A stretch of 64,000 nt of DNA from Campylobacteraceae bacterium (GTDB lineage: Bacteria; Campylobacterota; Campylobacteria; Campylobacterales; Sulfurospirillaceae), in NCBI GenBank assembly GCA_027050775.1, contig JALUBH010000018.1:45156-109155 (forward strand), given 5' to 3'. Below the pieces are notes generated by a model. The model did not search any database, had not been told where the DNA came from, and saw only the letters and a list, made by a program, of their open reading frames with translations. This document shows, in pieces, positions 1 through 10,653 of this stretch; the first letter of the stretch is position 1, and each line of letters opens with the position of its first letter. The position numbers and the translations under genes are program-made.

Positions 1-1021
1 CCTCTATAGTATTATCAAATAGATTTTTATGTGTAATCTTTGCAATAGAACAGATAGACTCAGGTACATTATAGTTGTGATTTTGTGCTGTTATCTCAAC
101 TATTTTGTTGTTCTCATTTCTAACGGGATGATTTCCTCCATGCTGTCCAAAAGCCAACTTATATGTTGGATGTCCATGCGCTATACTTAAAAGCTGGTGA
201 CCCAAGCAGATGGCAAACATTGGTATATCGGCATCTATCAGCTTTTTGATTTTTTCCACTTCTTTTTTATAAAACATAGGATCACCAGGCCCATTTGATA
301 GAAAAACACCATCTATGTTGCTATCTTCATACCTTTTTATCAAATCATCTGGATTAAAATCGCTTGGAACAACTTCAACGCTCAAGCCTGCTTCGCAAAG
401 TTCATTTAGTATATTTCTTTTTACACCAAAATCAATCACTACGATTTTCTTCTTTGCATCATCTTTTAGTTCATTGTACTTTTGCCCAATATTGTCCCAA
501 GCACCACTTGTGTGCATGTATCTCTCATCAGTGCTAACCTCTTGTATGAAATCAACCTCTTCTATCCTAGGAAAAGATTCGAGTATCTTTTTGAGCTCAT
601 TCTTATCTGAAATCTCAGTAGAAGCTATCATCATCTTAGCTCCAAAATCTCGTATCTGCTTTGTTAAAAATCTCGTATCTATATCGCAAATACCTATGGC
701 TTCATTTTTCAAAATAAATTCATCTAAAGAACCTTGTGCTCTAAAGTTTGAAAATTCTTTATTGTAGTTTCGCACTATCATGCCGCTTGCATGTACGGCT
801 TTGCTCTCCATATCATCATCATTAACACCAACTATACCAATCTCCGGCATAGTAAAAACAACATACTGCCCGGCATAGCTAGGATCACTCATAATCTCTT
901 GATAACCGCTCATAGAGGTATTAAAAACTATCTCGCCCACTCTTGTACCATCACTACCAAAGCTCTTCGCTTCTAAAAATATACCACTTTCGATATATAT
1001 CCAAACAGGCTTTAAGCTCAT
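1..1021 (-). CDS. carA: Carbamoyl-phosphate synthase small (glutaminase) subunit, partial
   Basis: Provides ammonia from glutamine to the large subunit CarB for carbamoyl phosphate, the precursor of pyrimidines and arginine. About 340 codons are present; the C-terminal end, including the catalytic His/Glu of the glutaminase domain, lies beyond the left edge. I read the frame by hand: the protein starts MSLKPVWIYIESGIFLEA, has the N-terminal CarA-type SMSGYQEIMSDPSYAGQ region, and later carries FLSNGPGDP and the class I amidotransferase nucleophile motif AICLGHQLLS. The ATG (1021-1019) overlaps the stop of the upstream DUF507 gene as ATGA, so translation is probably coupled. No frameshift was seen in the visible part. 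Confidence 0.95.
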   Translation of the reverse strand, partial: MSLKPVWIYIESGIFLEAKSFGSDGTRVGEIVFNTSMSGYQEIMSDPSYAGQYVVFTMPEIGIVGVNDDDMESKAVHASGMIVRNYNKEFSNFRAQGSLDEFILKNEAIGICDIDTRFLTKQIRDFGAKMMIASTEISDKNELKKILESFPRIEEVDFIQEVSTDERYMHTSGAWDNIGQKYNELKDDAKKKIVVIDFGVKRNILNELCEAGLSVEVVPSDFNPDDLIKRYEDSNIDGVFLSNGPGDPMFYKKEVEKIKKLIDADIPMFAICLGHQLLSIAHGHPTYKLAFGQHGGNHPVRNENNKIVEITAQNHNYNVPESICSIAKITHKNLFDNTIE

Positions 1022-1575
1022 AGCGCCATGCCTCTTCTTTTCAGTTCCTCTTCATAGAGTTTTTCAAAAACAAGATCATACTCTGCTGAACCTGGTATAA
1101 GTTTTCTTTTATAATTATCTATTTGATCGGCAACAGCATCTTCTATGCCTTCAAAATTCTCAAGATAGTTCTCTATTGAGGTATAAATAACATTTTTTAC
1201 TCTATTTTCTGAAACCGAGTAATCTATTAAGTTTTCTTTCCAAAGAGTCTCAAGTATCTTGTGAGAAACTTCGCTAAATCTATCCTCGTAGGATAAAATT
1301 ACGCCATACTCTTTAGCTAGTTTCTTTTTTACAAGCCAAAACATACTTCGCCTGTCAACTTGACGAAACTCTATCTCATCATCATTATCATCGAGTATAT
1401 CATCAACTCGCTCTTCAAGAGCAATCTCTTTTTCTATATTTTCATTCAGTATATCGTTTGAAACTTTGGCAACCGGCTCTAGTCCTTGCAACAACTTTAT
1501 AAAACCGCTATTTAACATATCAATCGCTATTTTATTTGCAATATAGGGTGCATGAGGTAATCTGACTTTCATCAA
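1018..1575 (-). CDS. DUF507 family protein
   Basis: A 185-residue acidic, helix-rich protein without signal peptide or membrane segment. The N-terminus (MMKVRLPHAPYIANKIAIDML) and the C-terminal Lys/Glu-rich part with RRGMAL resemble the DUF507 proteins that are common in Campylobacterota and have no known function. It lies directly upstream of carA and shares a 4-bp ATGA overlap with it, so the two are probably co-transcribed and translationally coupled. The roughly 100 bp upstream (1576-1678) hold no gene and are the likely promoter region. Family assignment is from memory of sequence style, not a search. Confidence 0.85.
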   Translation of the reverse strand: MMKVRLPHAPYIANKIAIDMLNSGFIKLLQGLEPVAKVSNDILNENIEKEIALEERVDDILDDNDDEIEFRQVDRRSMFWLVKKKLAKEYGVILSYEDRFSEVSHKILETLWKENLIDYSVSENRVKNVIYTSIENYLENFEGIEDAVADQIDNYKRKLIPGSAEYDLVFEKLYEEELKRRGMAL

Positions 1576-1678
1576 TCAACCTTATTATTTTAGATTTTTT
1601 ACATTTTATCTAAAGTTAGGTAAATATCTGTTTATGTGCAAATTTGTCACAAAAATATTTTTTACCGGCTATGCCTGT

Positions 1679-2293
1679 TTATCTTCTTAAAATCAAAAAA
1701 CCACCTATAAATACCATAACACTTCCTGCTGCTATATTTATGATATTTTGTGTTCTTTTTTTCTTTATAGATTCTTTTGCTTTTGAGGCAAAATAAGCAT
1801 ATAGTGTGAGCACACACAGAAGGGTGCCTAGCACTAAAAAAGAGACCAAAATTATATCTTCAAAAGCTAGGTTAGATAAATCGATAAAAGTCGGCAAAAA
1901 TCCTACATAAAAAGCTATCACTTTTGGATTGCTAAGAGAGATAAACAATCCAGCAAAAAAATCTCCAACAAAACTGTTACTTTTTTTTATATTTGTATCA
2001 AAATATGAAGTTTTTGACATATATATTTTAAGTCCTAGATATATAAGATAGATACCTCCTAAGATTTTTATGACGGTAAAAACTGTTGAAAAATTTGAGG
2101 CGATAATACTCAAACCGAAAATTGCAAGGAGTAAAAAGGTCACATCTCCCAAAACCATGCCCACAGACATAATCACAGCATGTGAAAAGCCAGAACTAAG
2201 GGCTCTTGAAACAATAGCCAAAACACCTGGTCCCGGTGTTGCCATAAAGATAAATAAAACACCGATAAAAGTTAAGATGCTAAATAAATTCAA
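1679..2293 (-). CDS. LysE/RhtB family amino-acid exporter
   Basis: An inner-membrane exporter-like protein of 204 residues with about six hydrophobic segments, the usual LysE/RhtB size. The family signature near the N-terminus is clear: TPGPGVLAIVSRALSSG at about residues 19-35, followed by GMVLGD, and later SLSNPKVIAFYVGFLP at about 120-135. Proteins of this family export amino acids or related small molecules by proton antiport; the substrate cannot be told from sequence. It lies 3 bp downstream of the DUF4126 gene on the same strand. Two other LysE-type genes occur in the window (37073-37696 and 57938-58549); they are diverged, not recent duplicates. Confidence 0.92.
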   Translation of the reverse strand: MNLFSILTFIGVLFIFMATPGPGVLAIVSRALSSGFSHAVIMSVGMVLGDVTFLLLAIFGLSIIASNFSTVFTVIKILGGIYLIYLGLKIYMSKTSYFDTNIKKSNSFVGDFFAGLFISLSNPKVIAFYVGFLPTFIDLSNLAFEDIILVSFLVLGTLLCVLTLYAYFASKAKESIKKKRTQNIINIAAGSVMVFIGGFLILRR

Positions 2294-2296
2294 ATT

Positions 2297-2950
2297 TTAT
2301 TCTTTTGGTATCTCGTCTATTTGCATCGAATGGTTTGAGTCTTTTTTGGAGCTAAAAATTCTGCCGATAAACCCAAAAACTCTTTTTATGCCCCTCCATA
2401 GCTTAGGAAGAAGCCAAGCAGCAAACAAGATAAAAACAATCAGTGCCACTAGAAAAAATATCGGGTGATTCAATGCTGCCCAAAGACCTGCAAAAACCGA
2501 TAAATCTTCCGCTATACTCGCGCCCCAGTTTGTAAATGGTTCGGGAGAGGTGTTTATGAGCACTCTACTACCTGCTTTTGTGGCATGAGTTGTGGCAGCA
2601 AGTCCTCCACCAAGAATCGCAGCACTAATCTGCGCAGCACTACCCATGTCCCCCATAGCACCGGCGGCTAAAAGTGCGCCTGCAGGAATCCTGACAAAAG
2701 TATGAATGGCATCCCAGCCTGTATCGACACCTGGTATTTTATCTGCAAAAAACTCTACACAATACATAAACCCTGCAGCACCTATCACTAATGGATTGCT
2801 TAAAACATGTAACTCGGGAGGTAATACGAAAGCTCCGTTGAGAGCACTAAAACCAAGTATAAATATGGTAGCATATAGGTTTATACCACTAGCCCAAGAT
2901 GCCCCCATTGCAAGCGATATAGAGTGAATAATATCATTATAATTTTCCAT
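2297..2950 (-). CDS. DUF4126 family membrane protein
   Basis: A 217-residue multi-pass membrane protein. It has a glycine/alanine-rich central part (PAGALLAAGAMGDMGSAAQISAAILGGGLAATTHATKAG in the original, positions roughly 90-130) and a cytoplasmic basic tail (SSKKDSNHSMQIDEIPKE). This Gly/Ala-rich THATKAGSR block and the C-terminal hydrophobic hairpin match what I recall of DUF4126 proteins; function is unknown. It lies between the MotE-like gene (1 bp gap) and the LysE exporter (3 bp gap), suggesting one transcript, but nothing links its function to either neighbour. Confidence 0.8.
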   Translation of the reverse strand: MENYNDIIHSISLAMGASWASGINLYATIFILGFSALNGAFVLPPELHVLSNPLVIGAAGFMYCVEFFADKIPGVDTGWDAIHTFVRIPAGALLAAGAMGDMGSAAQISAAILGGGLAATTHATKAGSRVLINTSPEPFTNWGASIAEDLSVFAGLWAALNHPIFFLVALIVFILFAAWLLPKLWRGIKRVFGFIGRIFSSKKDSNHSMQIDEIPKE

Positions 2951-2951
2951 A

Positions 2952-3479
2952 CTATTTCCCTTTTTTCTTTATAATAAAAGGTGGCCCCTGCTTTAGCCTT
3001 AATGTTATCTTTGAAGCTTTCATAGGATCCATTTTGGCCAATATCTTTGATATTTTCTTAGCCGAAAGTGTAAATATAATAGAAGTTGCCTGAACAGTAT
3101 CCATATCTTCAAAAACACCAGCAGCTGCCGAATCTTTCATTTTACTATATGTTTCGCTGAGTTTATTATTTTTTGCACTTTTTATAAGATTTAAAAGTTT
3201 TTTATTTTGGGCTATTAGCTCTTCAATATGCTTTTGCTTCTTCTCAAGTTGGGCTTTTTTGTCATCTAGTTTTCTATTTTCTCCCTCTATATGAGCTTTT
3301 TGCTTATCAAATAAAGCATTTGTTGCTGCTTTTAAGGCTTCAAAAGATTGTCTTGCATCATCCACTTTCTCTATGTCTTTGAGTATTTCTGATTTTCTAC
3401 TTTCAAATATTTGATTACAATCTACACTACTTGCATAAGAAGAGAGGGCTAATAATAGTATAAAAAAAATGCTTCTCAT
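2952..3479 (-). CDS. MotE-like periplasmic coiled-coil protein (putative stator chaperone)
   Basis: A 175-residue protein with an N-terminal signal peptide (cleavage likely after SSYASS), a long Lys/Glu coiled coil at about residues 40-105, and a C-terminal domain with VFEDMDTVQATSIIFTLSAK and KILAKMDPMKASKITLRL. That C-terminal pattern is the MgtE-N-like fold found in MotE, a chaperone of the flagellar motor protein MotC in other bacteria. Gene order behind purA and a FliJ-like gene matches the Campylobacter jejuni purA-Cj1497c-Cj1496c region as I recall it. The ATG overlaps the upstream stop by 4 bp. Flagellar role is inferred, not shown. Confidence 0.75.
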   Translation of the reverse strand: MRSIFFILLLALSSYASSVDCNQIFESRKSEILKDIEKVDDARQSFEALKAATNALFDKQKAHIEGENRKLDDKKAQLEKKQKHIEELIAQNKKLLNLIKSAKNNKLSETYSKMKDSAAAGVFEDMDTVQATSIIFTLSAKKISKILAKMDPMKASKITLRLKQGPPFIIKKKGK

Positions 3480-3895
3480 CGTTTATTCCTTTTAAAGAGT
3501 AGAGTTGACACTTCATCTAACTCTTTTTGTTCATCTTTTTTTATCTTTTTTAGTTTTTTACTTATCTCTTGTTCTTCAAGATATTTCATCTTTTCGTGCT
3601 CTAATTTTGCCTTTTTATATTCATCATATTTTTGCGATAATTCCAAATTTTTCTTATTTAAATCACTTCTTTGTCTATCTTTTTGAAGATTTAGCACACT
3701 TCTTTTTTGCGTATAGACATTAAACTCCTTGATAGTCCCGTTTTGAGGAATAACCAAAACACCTATATCGCGATATATCTCTGATATCTCTCTTTCTATC
3801 CTTTTTATCTCGGATTTAATAATAAAAAGTTCGCTCTCTATCTTATCTAGTTTTTGCTTATTTATCTTACATATCTTAGAGTAAATTATCGGCAT
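3476..3895 (-). CDS. FliJ-like coiled-coil protein
   Basis: A 139-residue, highly charged protein that is almost entirely predicted coiled coil (heptad-like Lys/Glu/Leu spacing from about residue 10 to 135), with no signal peptide. Length, charge and architecture fit FliJ, the soluble stalk-like component of the flagellar type III export ATPase, but FliJ sequences are weakly conserved and I see no diagnostic motif. It sits 7 bp downstream of purA and overlaps the MotE-like gene by 4 bp (ATGA). The pairing with a MotE-like gene supports a flagellar role. Alternative: an unrelated coiled-coil protein. Confidence 0.7.
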   Translation of the reverse strand: MPIIYSKICKINKQKLDKIESELFIIKSEIKRIEREISEIYRDIGVLVIPQNGTIKEFNVYTQKRSVLNLQKDRQRSDLNKKNLELSQKYDEYKKAKLEHEKMKYLEEQEISKKLKKIKKDEQKELDEVSTLLFKRNKR

Positions 3896-3902
3896 ACTTA
3901 TT

Positions 3903-6012
<2,110 letters not shown>

Positions 6013-6101
6013 AACTTACCTACTTGTCTTTTTGCTTGAGGAAAACTAGGCTTCTTGCATAATTTTCGCTCTATTCTATCCAAAAGTAACTTTTTGTTTC
6101 T
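6013..6101. other. Short intergenic region between hisZ and the NnrS gene
   Basis: About 90 bp between two minus-strand genes. No clear terminator hairpin with a T-run and no convincing promoter was found. The AT-rich stretch with runs of A and T (about 6075-6100) immediately follows the NnrS stop codon in the minus-strand sense. Confidence 0.4.
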
Positions 6102-7298
6102 TTAGCGAACCAAATTTCCCCAAATCAATATCTTGCCATATCTATATCCCCACAATAAAAACAGGACTAACCATGCGCTAATCGATATATCAAATACAAA
6201 ACCCATGCCCCAGTTTAATGCTACATTTAGACTAAAAACTGTTCTTAAAATAAGAATAAATTGAACAAATAAAAATATATTTTTAGCAAAATTATCTGCA
6301 TGTGGTGATAGCCCTGAGTGGCCAAGCACTACCCTGGTACCAAAACCTATAAAAACTGTAGTCAAAAAACCCAGTGCCACAAGATGTATACCTAAAAAGT
6401 AGAAATCCAAACCATACATAAACTCAACAAATAGACTAACTGATGAGAGCATAAAAGCTAAAGGCAACCAAAAAAGCCCCAAGTGCAAAACCCATAAAAT
6501 AGCTGGCGTACTGGGTTTTACAAGTTTCCATCTTAGAAATTCTCTTAACATATAAACCCCGATAAGCGCATCCAAAGATGCTTCTAATATCTTCGCTAAA
6601 TAAAAATTTTCAAAAAAAGAAGATGTGGTTTTTAAGATAAAAAACAAAAATACAAAAGCTACAAATCTACTATCTTTTGGCTCCATCGAGTGTGAAAAAA
6701 ATGGAATCATCCTTTGAGCAACACTAAAAGTTAAAAATGTAAGGTAAAGATAAAATGATACATCAACTGCAAAATTTCCAACACCAACACCAAGAGTAAC
6801 AGCTAAAAAAAGAATCTGTCCAAAAGCACCAAAATAAAGAGCGTTCAAAATCCAAAAAGAGTCTTTTTTGTTTACCGAATGACCTTTTTTATAAATCATC
6901 TGTAATTGAAAAACTACAAAAGCAAATACAAAAAAGTTGTAAAGCATGGCTAAAGCCACAAAGATTTCAGAAATAAACATAGAAATTAAAAATAATATAG
7001 TGCCAATAACGCTAGCATAAAAAAGTCTGGTATAAAAAACTTTTGCTACAGTTTCACTCTGGTTAAATCTAGGAAAAGTTGTAAATAAAAAACCTATAAA
7101 AAAGTTAGTAAAAACCAAAAAGATGAGTGAATAGGAGTGGAAAAGAGGCACCGGCATCTTTAAGCTAACCACACCTTTATATGCCAACATAAATATAAGC
7201 ATAAAAACTATAGCATTAATTACGCCCAATATAAAAAACGGTTGATGCGGTTGCGATAAAAAGTAACTCTCTTTTTTCATCTGTTTTGTAAAAATCAT
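6102..7298 (-). CDS. NnrS-type heme-copper membrane protein
   Basis: A 398-residue protein with about 11-12 hydrophobic segments and little soluble sequence. The N-terminal FLSQPHQPFFILGVINA block, the RFNQ motif, and the late TTVFIGFGTRVVLGHSG region match the NnrS family, membrane heme/copper proteins linked to tolerance of nitric oxide and nitrosative stress. The HQPFF and GHSG histidines are candidate metal ligands. It diverges from the por operon and is about 42 kb from the nor operon, so any shared NO regulation would be through scattered sites; I see no copy of the nor palindrome (CTACCT-AGGTAG) in its 174-bp upstream region. Confidence 0.85.
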   Translation of the reverse strand: MIFTKQMKKESYFLSQPHQPFFILGVINAIVFMLIFMLAYKGVVSLKMPVPLFHSYSLIFLVFTNFFIGFLFTTFPRFNQSETVAKVFYTRLFYASVIGTILFLISMFISEIFVALAMLYNFFVFAFVVFQLQMIYKKGHSVNKKDSFWILNALYFGAFGQILFLAVTLGVGVGNFAVDVSFYLYLTFLTFSVAQRMIPFFSHSMEPKDSRFVAFVFLFFILKTTSSFFENFYLAKILEASLDALIGVYMLREFLRWKLVKPSTPAILWVLHLGLFWLPLAFMLSSVSLFVEFMYGLDFYFLGIHLVALGFLTTVFIGFGTRVVLGHSGLSPHADNFAKNIFLFVQFILILRTVFSLNVALNWGMGFVFDISISAWLVLFLLWGYRYGKILIWGNLVR

Positions 7299-7472
7299 AT
7301 CTCACTCTTTTTTTAAAATGGCAAGATTATATCAAAAAAAATGATATTAAAGCTTAACTTAAGCCGTCTTTTCATAGAATAAGACAATTTTCGTCCTATT
7401 TATATTCTCCAGAGTCTTAAATCCCTATTTTATGGTATTTAAAACTGTGATGAGCATAATAAAGGAGATAGT
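7299..7472. promoter_or_regulatory. Divergent intergenic region, NnrS gene / porGDAB
   Basis: 174 bp between divergent start codons, so promoters for both transcription units must lie here. The porG side ends with a good ribosome-binding site (AAAGGAGATAGT before ATG 7473). AT-rich blocks are present but I could not choose a single -35/-10 pair with confidence. Confidence 0.5.
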
Positions 7473-8030
7473 ATGTTAGAGATAAGATGGCATAGTCGTG
7501 CCGGACAAGGTGCGGTTACCGGAGCTAAAGGCTTGGGTGATGTTGTAGCAAATACAGGCAAAGAGGTGCAGGCATTTGCTTTTTATGGTTCAGCCAAAAG
7601 AGGTGCTGCGATGACAGCCTATAACCGGATAGATGATGAACCTATCATAAATCATGAAAAGTTTATGAAGCCTGATTATGTGCTTGTGATTGATCCGGCT
7701 CTTGCATTTTCGGCTGACATAACTGCAAATGAAAAAGAAAATACAAAGTATATCATCACTACTCATCACACCAAAGAAGAGTTGCTAGAATTGATTCCAA
7801 AGCTTAAAGGAAAATCCGTACATGTAGTCGATTGTATGAAAATATCTATGGACACCATAGGCAGAGCCATACCAAATACTCCTATGCTAGGAGCCCTCAT
7901 GAAAGTCTCGGAAATGTTCGAGATAGAGTATTTTAAAAATGCAATGCTTAAAGTTTTGAGTAAATTTCCACAAAAAATTATAGATGCAAATATGACCGCG
8001 ATAACTCGTGCATATAACAAAGTCAAATAG
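7473..8030 (+). CDS. porG: Pyruvate:flavodoxin/ferredoxin oxidoreductase, gamma subunit
   Basis: One of four subunits of the thiamine- and iron-sulfur-dependent pyruvate oxidoreductase; in reductive-TCA autotrophs it runs as pyruvate synthase. The 185-residue protein starts MLEIRWHSRAGQGAVTGAKGLGD, the glycine-rich gamma-domain signature, followed by QAFAFYGSAKRGAAMTAYNRI. It is the first gene of a compact por operon in the order gamma-delta-alpha-beta, the same order known from Helicobacter pylori. The ATG is preceded by AAAGGAG. The next gene follows after 12 bp. Confidence 0.96.
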   Translation: MLEIRWHSRAGQGAVTGAKGLGDVVANTGKEVQAFAFYGSAKRGAAMTAYNRIDDEPIINHEKFMKPDYVLVIDPALAFSADITANEKENTKYIITTHHTKEELLELIPKLKGKSVHVVDCMKISMDTIGRAIPNTPMLGALMKVSEMFEIEYFKNAMLKVLSKFPQKIIDANMTAITRAYNKVK

Positions 8031-8042
8031 AAAGGAAGAAGT

Positions 8043-8438
8043 ATGGAATACAAAGGATGGGATCAGGTTGAAGCAGGTGCAGTTCTTCCTTCATTTAGCC
8101 AAAAGAGTTGCGATGTAGTAAACCAAAAACAAGAAGAGAGAAATTATGCGGATACAAATTCGTACACAGCGAGTGTTTCCGACTGGCGAGTCTTCAAGCC
8201 TGTATTTAACAAAGATGTTTGTATAGACTGTCAAAATTGTTGGGTTTTTTGCCCAGATACGGCGATTGTTTCAAGAGACAAAGCTATGCTAGGGATTGAT
8301 TATGATCATTGTAAAGGGTGTGGAATTTGTGCAGAAGTTTGCCCGACAAATCCAAAATCACTCATAATGTTTTTTGAAAACGAAGAAAACGAAGAAGTGC
8401 TTTCACAATGGCCAGAAAAAAAGAAGAAGGAAAAGTAA
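8043..8438 (+). CDS. porD: Pyruvate:flavodoxin/ferredoxin oxidoreductase, delta (ferredoxin-type) subunit
   Basis: Electron-transfer subunit of the four-subunit POR. The 131-residue protein has two [4Fe-4S] motifs: C60-x2-C63-x2-C66-x3-C70-P and C90-x2-C93-x2-C96-x3-C100-P. An N-terminal extension of about 55 residues precedes the first cluster, as in epsilonproteobacterial PorD. Its TAA stop (8436-8438) overlaps the porA ATG as TAATG, so the two are translationally coupled. The Lys-rich C-terminus (PEKKKKEK) overlaps the porA ribosome-binding region. Confidence 0.96.
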   Translation: MEYKGWDQVEAGAVLPSFSQKSCDVVNQKQEERNYADTNSYTASVSDWRVFKPVFNKDVCIDCQNCWVFCPDTAIVSRDKAMLGIDYDHCKGCGICAEVCPTNPKSLIMFFENEENEEVLSQWPEKKKKEK

Positions 8439-9679
8439 TGGCAGAAAAATTAGAATTACAAGATATAGAAGTTTGGGATGGCAACATGGCTTTTGCCCAA
8501 GCTATGAGACAAGCGCAGATAGATGTAGTGGCAGCCTACCCTATAACACCATCAACACCAACAGTACACGGATATGCAAAATTTTTAGCTGACGGCTATA
8601 TAGATGGTGAATTTGTTCTCGTTGAGAGCGAACATGCCGCTATGAGTGGCTGCGTAGGTGCAGCAGCAGCAGGCGGAAGAGTCGCAACTGCCACTAGCTC
8701 TCAGGGCTTTGCTTTAATGATAGAAGTTTTATATCAAGCAAGCGGAATGAGGCTTCCCATAGTTCTAGGTTTAGTAAACCGTGCTTTAGCATCTCCTTTA
8801 AATGTTAATGGTGACCACTCTGACATGTACCTTGGTCGAGATGCCGGCTGGATTATGGTAGATGCTTTCAATGCTCAAGAGGCTTATGATTTGATGCTCA
8901 TGGGCTTTAAAATTGGGGAAGACTTAAGTGTAAGATTACCTGTGATGGTCAACCAAGATGGCTTCATCACTTCACACACTGCACAAAATGTCAAACCATT
9001 GAGTGACGATGTGGCATACAATTTTATCGGTGAGTATAAAGAGGTGAATCCTATGCTTGATTTTTGTAAACCTGTGACTTATGGTGCTCAAACTGAAGAG
9101 GATTGGCACTTTGAATTTAAGGCAAGACAGCAAAAAGCTTTGATGGATTCAAGCAAAGTCATCTCTAGCGTCTTTGAAGAGTTTAAAAACTTGACAAACA
9201 GAGAATACAAAGCAGTCGAAAGCTACTTGATGGATGATGCCAAAGTAGCAATCGTCGCTCTTGGAAGTACTGTGGAGAGTGCTATTCAAGCCGCAAAAGA
9301 TTTACGAAAAAACAAAGGCATAAAAGCTGGGGTTGTGGCAACTAGAGTGATAAGACCTTTTCCATTTGAAGAAGTAGCCGAGGCATTACAAAATGTTGAA
9401 GCCATAGCAACACTTGATAGAAGTGCGCCTGGTGGTACACTTGGTATGCTTTTCAATGAGGTCAGTGCCGCTTTATATCAAAGCAAAAACAGACCTGTCA
9501 TAAACAACTATATATACGGACTTGGTGGAAGAGATATGACTCAAGCAGACATCAAAGAGATATATGCAGATATAGTCAAAAATGCCGAGGCAGGCAAGCT
9601 TGTGACACCATTACAACAGTTTAGCGGATTAAGAGGCCCTAAACTCTCTTTTTTCAATCAGGAGCAAATAGATGAGTAA
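8438..9679 (+). CDS. porA: Pyruvate:flavodoxin/ferredoxin oxidoreductase, alpha subunit
   Basis: Contributes the pyrimidine-binding and substrate-side domain of POR. I choose ATG 8438 (MAEKLELQDIEVWDGNMAF, 413 residues) over the in-frame ATG 8408: the 8438 start has the purine-rich AAGAAGGAAAAG in front, overlaps the porD stop as TAATG, and removes a low-complexity Lys/Arg extension that would be inside porD. Conserved blocks include AAYPITPSTP, ESEHAAMSGCVGAAAAGGR, TSSQGFALM and the later LDRSAPGGTLG. The end overlaps porB by 8 bp. Confidence 0.96.
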   Translation: MAEKLELQDIEVWDGNMAFAQAMRQAQIDVVAAYPITPSTPTVHGYAKFLADGYIDGEFVLVESEHAAMSGCVGAAAAGGRVATATSSQGFALMIEVLYQASGMRLPIVLGLVNRALASPLNVNGDHSDMYLGRDAGWIMVDAFNAQEAYDLMLMGFKIGEDLSVRLPVMVNQDGFITSHTAQNVKPLSDDVAYNFIGEYKEVNPMLDFCKPVTYGAQTEEDWHFEFKARQQKALMDSSKVISSVFEEFKNLTNREYKAVESYLMDDAKVAIVALGSTVESAIQAAKDLRKNKGIKAGVVATRVIRPFPFEEVAEALQNVEAIATLDRSAPGGTLGMLFNEVSAALYQSKNRPVINNYIYGLGGRDMTQADIKEIYADIVKNAEAGKLVTPLQQFSGLRGPKLSFFNQEQIDE

Positions 9680-10622
9680 AATAATAAAAAATTTAAAACA
9701 GTTTTCAACCTCCAATGACAGATTTGAGGGCGCACACCTTCTATGTCCGGGATGCGCGCACTCAATCATAGTAAGAGAACTTCTAAACTGCACAGATGAC
9801 AATCTAGTCATAGCAAATGCGACAGGCTGTCTTGAAGTCTGTACGGCTGTATATCCTCACACTTCATGGGATGCTTCATGGATACACATAGGCTTTGAAA
9901 ATGCTGCGACTGCCGCAAGCGGGGCAGAAGCTATGTATAAAACACTAAAAAGAAAAGGGAGATTGAAAGATCCAAACAAACCTGTCAAGTTCGTTGCATT
10001 TGGCGGTGATGGTGCCACTTATGATATAGGCTTTCAATTTTTAAGCGGCGCAGTTGAAAGAGGACATGATTTCACATACATCTGCCTTGACAATGAAGTC
10101 TATGCAAACACGGGTGGACAAAGAAGCAGCTCTACTCCAAGAGGAGCAAGCACTACTACAACACCTGCGGGAAGAGTGAGCTATGGAAATAAAAAATACA
10201 AAAAAGATATGGTAGCTATCATGGCTGCACATGGTGCGCCTTATGTGGCACAAGTTGCTCCAAATAAATGGAAAGATATGGTTAAAAAATACCAAAAAGC
10301 TCTTGCTACCAAGGGGCCTGTCTATATAAATGCCATGAGCGCCTGTACAACAGAGTGGAAATTTCCAGCAGACAAAACCATAGATATTAGTGATATGGGT
10401 ACAGATTCACTTGTTTTCCCTCTATATGAGATAGAAAACGGTACCAAGCTTACAATCACCTACAGACCTAAAAATATAGTACCTGTAAGGGATTATTTAG
10501 GAGTCCAAGGGAGATTTAAGCATCTGTTTAAAAAAGAGAATGAGCATGTCATAGAAGAGATGCAAAAAGCCGTAAATGAGAAGTGGGAGCTCCTTCAAAG
10601 AAGAGAAGAAGTGGGAGTTTAA
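9672..10622 (+). CDS. porB: Pyruvate:flavodoxin/ferredoxin oxidoreductase, beta subunit
   Basis: The thiamine-diphosphate-binding subunit of POR, 316 residues. The N-terminal LLCPGCAHS holds Cys ligands for an iron-sulfur cluster, and the TPP motif runs from GGDGATYDIGFQ through LDNEVYANTGGQRSSSTP. It overlaps porA by 8 bp and is the last gene of the operon; a hairpin lies just after its stop (10629-10653). Nothing is missing compared with the family. Confidence 0.96.
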   Translation: MSKIIKNLKQFSTSNDRFEGAHLLCPGCAHSIIVRELLNCTDDNLVIANATGCLEVCTAVYPHTSWDASWIHIGFENAATAASGAEAMYKTLKRKGRLKDPNKPVKFVAFGGDGATYDIGFQFLSGAVERGHDFTYICLDNEVYANTGGQRSSSTPRGASTTTTPAGRVSYGNKKYKKDMVAIMAAHGAPYVAQVAPNKWKDMVKKYQKALATKGPVYINAMSACTTEWKFPADKTIDISDMGTDSLVFPLYEIENGTKLTITYRPKNIVPVRDYLGVQGRFKHLFKKENEHVIEEMQKAVNEKWELLQRREEVGV

Positions 10623-10628
10623 GATATA

Positions 10629-10653
10629 GGGCTAGATTACTCTAGTCTAGCCC
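10629..10653. terminator. Candidate bidirectional terminator between convergent porB and gph-like gene
   Basis: Inverted repeat GGGCTAGA (10629-10636) and TCTAGCCC (10646-10653) with a 9-base loop, placed between converging genes. It overlaps the stop codon of the minus-strand phosphatase gene. There is no strong T-run on either side, so efficient intrinsic termination is uncertain. Confidence 0.5.

Noticed and set aside
7299..7472. NsrR-type palindrome in front of the NnrS gene
   Set aside because: The CTACCT-AGGTAG core is not present there.
8408..8437. Longer PorA starting at ATG 8408
   Set aside because: Lies inside porD, adds a low-complexity basic stretch and lacks a ribosome-binding site; ATG 8438 has one.
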